Source: SZUA-309 sp965230005 (lineage in GTDB: Bacteria > Pseudomonadota > Gammaproteobacteria > Pseudomonadales > Azotimanducaceae). From it: DNA of 64,000 nucleotides. Shown here piece after piece: positions 59,482-64,000 of the stretch (position 1 is the first letter of the stretch; each line of letters starts with the position of its first letter). The DNA is taken from assembly GCA_965230005.1 (NCBI GenBank), contig OZ245934.1, forward strand, positions 3,224,001 through 3,288,000. The letters run 5' to 3'. A model generated the notes under the pieces. It saw only the letters and a program-made list of their open reading frames with translations. It did not search any database and had not been told where the DNA came from. Made by a program: the position numbers and the translations under genes.

Positions 59482-60495
59482 ATGCCACACGCGCGTTGCC
59501 TGCAGATTCCCGAAACCGACAAGGACACTCTGAGGCTGCTGTTTCTGGCGAAACATGCACTCAGCGACGGAGCGCCGGATGCGCTCGACGGAACCCACGC
59601 CACCTACCACCACGAGCTGCGTTCGACGCTCGAGGCCATCGGCCTGAACGTGACCGCGGCCAACGACTTCGGTGCTCTGCTGGCGCCGGAGACCTTTGAT
59701 TTCGTGGTGCCGCTCTACAATCGCGCGGGCTTTCGCGCCAGTGAGATGCTGGCGCCCCTGCTGTGCGAATGGCAGCGCCTGCCATACATGGGCGGTGCGC
59801 CGGTCGTTCGAGGATTGACGGACGACAAGCACCGCATGAAACAGGTGGTCCGCTCCCTCGGCATCGGCACACCGGACTGGGCTTACTATCCGATCGGTGG
59901 GCTGGACCTTTCCGAGCCACGCTTTCCCTGGGATCGCCTCATCGTCAAACCGAACGCAAGCTCAGCATCCTGGGGCATTCGCGACTTCGACAGCTGGTCA
60001 GCGGCCCGGGCACACGTTTTCAGGCTGCAGGAAGAAGGCCACGACGTGATCGTGGAGGCATACATCCCGGGTTTCGACATTGCCGCCTCCGTCATCGGTT
60101 CGATACAACCCTGGTATCTGCCGATCATCCGCTACCGGAACGAAGGGGCTGAAGTGCGCACCTACGAAGAAAAGCGGAACCTCGTGCCGAGCATTACGGA
60201 ACACGTCGTGCTCTTCGAACCGGAACTGGTCGGCAAGGTCCGTGGCAGCTGTGAGGCCATCGTCAACGATCTCTGGCCCTTCGATCATGGTCGCCTCGAA
60301 TTCCGGGTCCATGAGCGGACCGGCGAGATCTACTTCATCGAGATAAACGTCAACTGCAACCTCTGGTCACAGAAGACCATCGCTGCAGCCGCACGTTGCA
60401 TCGGGGTCTGTCACCAGGAGCTGATCGAAACCATCGTCTGTCACAGCATGATGCGTCAGGGACTAATCACCCGGGAACAGGTGAGGGCTGCCTGA
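59482..60495 (+). CDS. D-Ala-D-Ala-ligase-like ATP-grasp protein
   Basis: The 337-residue protein has an ATP-grasp layout. TDDKHRMKQVVRSLGIGTPDWAYYP is followed by LIVKPNASSASWGIRDFDSW (ATP-binding lysine and loop), VIVEAYIPGFDIAASVIG and LEFRVHERTGEIYFIEINVNCNLW, which carries metal-binding E and N. It would form an amide-type bond through an acyl phosphate. It is not ddl itself: the substrate residues differ. It overlaps the next gene by TGATG, so the two probably act together. Confidence 0.85.
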   Translation: MPHARCLQIPETDKDTLRLLFLAKHALSDGAPDALDGTHATYHHELRSTLEAIGLNVTAANDFGALLAPETFDFVVPLYNRAGFRASEMLAPLLCEWQRLPYMGGAPVVRGLTDDKHRMKQVVRSLGIGTPDWAYYPIGGLDLSEPRFPWDRLIVKPNASSASWGIRDFDSWSAARAHVFRLQEEGHDVIVEAYIPGFDIAASVIGSIQPWYLPIIRYRNEGAEVRTYEEKRNLVPSITEHVVLFEPELVGKVRGSCEAIVNDLWPFDHGRLEFRVHERTGEIYFIEINVNCNLWSQKTIAAAARCIGVCHQELIETIVCHSMMRQGLITREQVRAA

Positions 60496-61322
60496 TGAAC
60501 ATGACAACACACGGAGGTTACACCGCGCTGGTGCTCGCCGCTCAGCGACAGAAAGCAGGCGACCCGCTCGCTCCCTTCTGCAACAACGGCAACAAGAATC
60601 TGATCGAAATCGGTGGCCGGCCCATGCTCGCCTGGGTCATCGAAACACTCCTAGATGCACCGGAAATCAACCAGGTACTGGTTTCCATCGAGGATCCCGG
60701 ACTCCTGGACGCGGTACCGGGCTTTGAGGAGGCGCGAAGCGCAGGGCGCCTCGAGGCCGTGCAGGCTGCAGACAATCTCTTCGACAGCGTGCAGGGCGCC
60801 CTGGCGGCAAAGGCGGACGCGAAGAGCCGCTGTCCGGCGTTGATCACGACCGCTGACAATCCGCTCCTGACCCGGGAAATGGTGAGCCATTTTCTGCGCG
60901 GGGTGCACGAGTCCGGCGCTGAAGCCGCCATTGCCATGACCCGGGCAGAAGTCCTGCGCGCCAAGTACCCGAACGGCCAGCGGCGCTTCTACGACTTCAC
61001 GAACGGCCAGTTTTCCAACTGCAACCTCTACGCCATCACCACACCAGGCGCCATCACCGCGGCAGAAGCCTTCCGCCACGGCGGCCAGTTCCGCAAGAAA
61101 GCCGGTCGCATTCTGAAGGCCTTCGGGCCCTTGAGCTTCCTGCTCTACTTTCTCCGAGCGCTATCGCTCGACGGAATGGGGGAGCGCCTGTCCCGCGGTT
61201 TCGGCGTGCGGATCCGCTTTGTGATCATGCCGTTTGCGGAAGCGTGCATCGATGTCGACAACGAGCGGACCCTCAAGGTGGCCCGCCAGATCATGGAAAC
61301 GCGGATCACGGCCACGGTCTGA
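60495..61322 (+). CDS. MobA-like nucleotidyltransferase
   Basis: The 275-residue protein has an NTP-transferase fold: ALVLAAQRQKAGDPLAPFCNNGNKNLIEIGGRPMLAWVIETLL, then PALITTADNPLLTREMV (the metal aspartate in TADNPLL) and FAEACIDVDNERTLKVARQIM near the end. The nucleotide-binding loop LAAQRQKAGDPLA is atypical compared with LAGGxGxRM. It should transfer a nucleotide to a sugar phosphate or similar group. Start overlaps the previous stop by one base. Confidence 0.85.
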   Translation: MNMTTHGGYTALVLAAQRQKAGDPLAPFCNNGNKNLIEIGGRPMLAWVIETLLDAPEINQVLVSIEDPGLLDAVPGFEEARSAGRLEAVQAADNLFDSVQGALAAKADAKSRCPALITTADNPLLTREMVSHFLRGVHESGAEAAIAMTRAEVLRAKYPNGQRRFYDFTNGQFSNCNLYAITTPGAITAAEAFRHGGQFRKKAGRILKAFGPLSFLLYFLRALSLDGMGERLSRGFGVRIRFVIMPFAEACIDVDNERTLKVARQIMETRITATV

Positions 61323-62525
61323 GGCGAAACCCGCAAGCCAGTCGGCCAGCTCTCCGGAGCGGGCCCGCGCCAGATGGTAGCGGATCAGCTCCCCGGTACG
61401 ATCGCCGCCCGCCCCCCGCCCCGCAGCGCGCTGATTGGTGAGGATGTTCGGCTTGCCATTGCCTTCGATGAGCAGCGGACCACCGGTGGTAACCGCTACG
61501 TCCCAGCCAATCATCGTATAGCTGCTGAAAGCGTCACCATGAGCCCGGAGGACGAGCCGGCGTACGGCCCGCCAATGGGGTAGAACGAAGTCGAGGATCT
61601 GCCCGCCCGTTGCCGGATGCTGCACGTGCTGGATACGCAGATCACCAGCCGAGCGACCGATCATGCCCGCGCCCAGCCGGCCGGTGGTCAGATCTATGGC
61701 CGACATGAGACCGCCGTGGGAGGTGTTGTCCACGTAAACCCCGGCGCGGATCGGATAGCGCAGCAGCGCGGCGACGATCTCCGGATCACCCTGCTCGTTC
61801 AACATGGTGGTAATCCGCACGGTGATCAGCGCATCCATACCGAGGGGGATCAGTGCCGGGTGGTTGCGGACCCGCTCCTGCACGAGCCAGTCGCCACGGC
61901 CGGGCAGGAATCGGCGCAGGCAATCGCTCAGCCCAGCACCCGAGCGCTCATCGGGACTCAGCTTGATGAGCCTGACCCCATGACCGCCAGTGCCACCGAC
62001 GGGTTTGGCAATGAGCTCGCGTCGGACGCCAGCTTCGAAAACGGTGAGGCTGCCGCCGATGCGCATGGCAACCATGGCAGGTTGCGGCAGACCGGCTGCC
62101 CGGCAGCGTTCGAAAAACCGGCGCTTATCGGCCAGGACGCAGTCGTATCGCCAACCTGCCGGATTGAAGGTCTTGCTGAGGGCCGGAAACTCGAAGCGGC
62201 GGATCACCGTCGCCATGGCGGCCTCGGAGTCGAAACCCATGAGGGCAATCTCATTCGGGTCGAGAAAACGCGCCCGGGCAATGCGGGTCGCGCGGAGGCG
62301 CCATTGCTCGTCGAGCCCATAACGTTTCCGGATCTGCCGCGCCCGGGGTCCGATCCAGAGCAGGAACAGGCTGCCGAGGGCGCTGTCGAGGAGCACCCGC
62401 AGGATGGAGCGCTGCGCTGCCAGCGCCGCATAGTGATCGTGCAGCACATCTGCCGACACGGCGTCGCGCCGGCCCGGAAAGAGCGCAAAGGACTTCTTCA
62501 GGTGATACCAGGTGCCAGTTGCCAT
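61161..62525 (-). CDS. Sugar-transfer-associated ATP-grasp protein
   Basis: The 454-residue protein has the landmarks of the sugar-transfer ATP-grasp family: DPNEIALMGF, DKRRFFERCRAAGLPQPAMVA, ELIAKPVGGTGGHGVRLIKL, TVRITTMLNEQG, and GWDVAVTTGGPLLIEGNGKPNI (metal-binding E and N). The start is the ATG at 62525; further upstream frame is antisense-like. Its last 54 codons overlap the end of the nucleotidyltransferase gene on the opposite strand (61161-61322). It would ligate an amino acid or acid to a sugar-linked acceptor; specifics unknown. Confidence 0.85.
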   Translation of the reverse strand: MATGTWYHLKKSFALFPGRRDAVSADVLHDHYAALAAQRSILRVLLDSALGSLFLLWIGPRARQIRKRYGLDEQWRLRATRIARARFLDPNEIALMGFDSEAAMATVIRRFEFPALSKTFNPAGWRYDCVLADKRRFFERCRAAGLPQPAMVAMRIGGSLTVFEAGVRRELIAKPVGGTGGHGVRLIKLSPDERSGAGLSDCLRRFLPGRGDWLVQERVRNHPALIPLGMDALITVRITTMLNEQGDPEIVAALLRYPIRAGVYVDNTSHGGLMSAIDLTTGRLGAGMIGRSAGDLRIQHVQHPATGGQILDFVLPHWRAVRRLVLRAHGDAFSSYTMIGWDVAVTTGGPLLIEGNGKPNILTNQRAAGRGAGGDRTGELIRYHLARARSGELADWLAGFASDRGRDPRFHDLAGHLEGPLVVDIDARFRKRHDHKADPHAETAGQALPHSVER

Positions 62526-62760
62526 GAAGGGAAGGCTAACCAGCCGAGATGACGGAAATTTAGCAGTTCCGGACCCGAAACCATCGGCAGGCGCGCTGGC
62601 CCGGCACCCCTGAAACACGTCGCCTGCTTTCTTCGGGGCCGGTCGCCAGCGCGGCAATGGAAACGAAAGAGGCGCGGGAAATCCGCGTAGCCAGCGCCGG
62701 ACCCGCGTCGCATACTCGGCCAATCCAGCGGTACCCGTTCCGATACGCCGAAGGCTCTTT

Positions 62761-63651
62761 ATGAACATCCGAAGGTCACAAACCGTCATCCTCATGAGCG
62801 CCCTCTGCTGGCCGGCCCTGACCTTTGCCGACCAGGAGGTCAGCGAACGTCTGACGGTGGCTCCGGAGCAGCCCGTGCGCCTGCACTGTACCCGCGGCGA
62901 CATTGCCGTCGTTGGCTGGGACCGAGCCGAGGTCCTGGTCGAAGGGTCCATCGACGACCTTGCCGAGCGCCTCGTGCTCGAAGACCGGGATGGCGTCACG
63001 CTGGTCCGCATGCGCATGCCCGAGCGAGGCATCAATCGTGGGGACGGTGCCGATCTGGTTGTGCGTGTTCCCGCGCACGCACCGCTCCAGGTGGATGCCG
63101 TTTCCGCCGACGTGAAACTCGAGAACCTCCTGGGCCCGGTGGCGGTGCGCACCGTGAGTGGCGACGTAGACGGTACGGGACTCACGAACCGCGTGCGTGT
63201 GAGTACCACGAGCGGCGACGTGGATCTGGAGGACGGCTCCGGGCAGGTGATGATCACCACCACCAGCGGGGATGCGACCGTAGCTATGGCAGCAACGGAA
63301 GTACAGATCGACACGGTCTCCGGCGAAGTCGAACTGGAGCTGGAGGCCTTCGACTCGGTGGTAGCCAGCATGGTCAGCGGCGACTTCGAGCTCGATGGTG
63401 CGCTGAATCCCGATGGGCGCATTGAAACGAACTCCGTGAACAACGACGTCGAGCTCCGGCTCGCGGAGCCGGTGAACGCGACGGTGGACATCCGCACTGG
63501 CCCGGGCGGGGAAATCGACAATCGTCTTTCGGACGAGAAACCAGAGCGTCGGAACAACCTGGGCTTCGCCCTGCAGACCGTCTTCGGTGACGGCAGTGGC
63601 CTCATCCGCCTCGAAACCGTGAACGGGGAGATCGCCCTCGAAGGACAGTAA
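62761..63651 (+). CDS. DUF4097 family beta-repeat protein, exported
   Basis: The 296-residue protein has a signal peptide (QTVILMSALCWPALTFA) and repeated short beta units with S/T-G-D-V motifs: VRTVSGDVDGTG, VSTTSGDVDLEDGSG, ITTTSGDATVAM, IDTVSGEVELEL. This is the DUF4097 beta-helix-like pattern, of unknown function and common beside envelope-stress regulators. GAAGG precedes the ATG. The 235-bp gap upstream shows no clear operator. Confidence 0.9.
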   Translation: MNIRRSQTVILMSALCWPALTFADQEVSERLTVAPEQPVRLHCTRGDIAVVGWDRAEVLVEGSIDDLAERLVLEDRDGVTLVRMRMPERGINRGDGADLVVRVPAHAPLQVDAVSADVKLENLLGPVAVRTVSGDVDGTGLTNRVRVSTTSGDVDLEDGSGQVMITTTSGDATVAMAATEVQIDTVSGEVELELEAFDSVVASMVSGDFELDGALNPDGRIETNSVNNDVELRLAEPVNATVDIRTGPGGEIDNRLSDEKPERRNNLGFALQTVFGDGSGLIRLETVNGEIALEGQ

Positions 63652-63670
63652 GGTCCGGACGCAGGAAGCC

Positions 63671-64000
63671 ATGGAACCGGAAACGCAGAGCCTGCCAAGG
63701 CAGTTCTTCGAGGAACTGAAGCGACGTCGCGTCATTCGCGTAGCAACGCTGTACGTGCTCGCGCTCTGGCCGATCATCCAGATCGTCGACATTCTCTCGC
63801 CGGCGCTGGGCCTGCCGCCGATAACCATGCGCTACCTGTTGTTACTGTTCGTCGGCGGCCTGCCCGTGGCCCTGATTCTGAGCTGGCTTTACGACCTGAA
63901 CAAAGGCGGCATCGTCCGCAGCCGCAGCGACGATCGTCCAGGCCATCCGCTCGTGACCCGCAGCGCCGAAATCACCGTGATCAGCGTTCTGATCCTGGCC
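63671..64000 (+). CDS. Membrane-anchored TPR-type protein, 3' end missing
   Basis: The first 110 codons are visible. They begin MEPETQSLPRQFFEELKRRRVIRVA, then a membrane helix (LYVLALWPIIQIVDIL), a second (YLLLLFVGGLPVALILSWLYDLN) and a third starting at the window edge. This FFxELKRRxVxRVA opening followed by helices is common at the start of proteobacterial TPR or adenylate-cyclase-related signalling proteins. Ribosome-binding site CAGGAAG. The function lies beyond the window. Confidence 0.7.
   Translation, partial: MEPETQSLPRQFFEELKRRRVIRVATLYVLALWPIIQIVDILSPALGLPPITMRYLLLLFVGGLPVALILSWLYDLNKGGIVRSRSDDRPGHPLVTRSAEITVISVLILA

Noticed and set aside
62526..63698. Extension of the ATP-grasp frame to 845 codons
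   Set aside because: Low-complexity Ser/Pro/Arg sequence antisense to the DUF4097 gene; family sequence begins at 62525.
1..64000. CRISPR array, tRNA, rRNA, insertion sequence or prophage
   Set aside because: No spaced direct repeats, RNA gene folds, transposase or phage structural genes were recognised on reading.

Overview
The window is GC-rich (roughly 60-65% by eye), gene-dense and bacterial. It carries no RNA genes, insertion sequences, phage genes or CRISPR arrays that I can see. Most coding regions are tightly packed, with many ATGA, GTGA or TGATG stop-start overlaps. The gene content suggests an aerobic, probably environmental or marine gammaproteobacterium. The main reasons are a Vibrio-TonB2-like DUF3450/TtpC/ExbB/ExbD/TonB/TPR operon, an E. 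coli-like Nei glycosylase, an ECF-sigma/NrsF pair and a DUF6502/DUF5666 pair. The exact family cannot be fixed from this piece alone.

Layout. 1-4.6 kb: end of a large coiled-coil protein, a NIPSNAP protein, a TauD/TfdA dioxygenase and a hydrolase. 4.8-7.8 kb: a class III nucleotidyl cyclase with AAA ATPase and TPR-like regions. 7.9-13 kb: a 1215-residue DyP-peroxidase/cytochrome P450 fusion, a small companion gene, and a divergent Crp/Fnr regulator. 13-17.1 kb: an EAL phosphodiesterase, a DUF5666 protein, a DUF6502 protein and a 62-residue CxxC protein. 17.1-17.5 kb: a regulatory region with two identical-geometry palindromes and a CRP-type site. 17.5-23.6 kb: a TPP enzyme, two small zinc proteins, enoyl-CoA hydratase, nitroreductase, an M48 lipoprotein, a SnoaL-like protein and MarR. 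23.7-30.8 kb: a SPOR-CBM9-DUF5916 outer-membrane protein, hydrolase, deazaflavin-type reductase, HNH protein, nei and a type B carboxylesterase. 30.8-33.6 kb: a spondin/ECF-sigma/NrsF operon with a recognisable sigma-F-type promoter, plus a TIGR04283-like glycosyltransferase. 33.7-38 kb: DUF547, TPR, YHS, TAXI-like and DUF5996 genes. 38-42.5 kb: Lrp/LysE and LysR/VOC/PNPOx-flavoreductase pairs. 42.5-43.8 kb: a redoxin gene whose peroxidatic cysteine codon is an in-frame TGA. 43.9-48.3 kb: an RND efflux pair. 48.4-54.1 kb: START-like protein, LuxR-TPR protein, recQ, DUF1080 and glycerophosphodiesterase. 54.2-59.2 kb: the TonB2-like energy module. 59.5-62.5 kb: two ATP-grasp proteins and a nucleotidyltransferase. 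62.8-64 kb: a DUF4097 protein and the start of a further gene.

Two items stand out. The first is the DyP-P450 fusion (7861-11508). It joins two haem enzymes in one chain, and the P450 half keeps the cysteine ligand but lacks the usual I-helix acid/alcohol pair and a normal ExxR. That pattern suggests hydroperoxide or peroxygenase chemistry, analogous in layout to fungal Ppo enzymes. The second is a probable selenoprotein redoxin (42541-43785), with a UxxC motif and an 8-bp hairpin placed 13 nt after the TGA, as expected for a bacterial SECIS. A possible cAMP circuit (cyclase, Crp-like regulator, CRP-type site) is also suggested but is inferential.

Coordinates follow reading frames. Start codons were moved inward where a ribosome-binding site, signal peptide or upstream stop made an internal start more likely.
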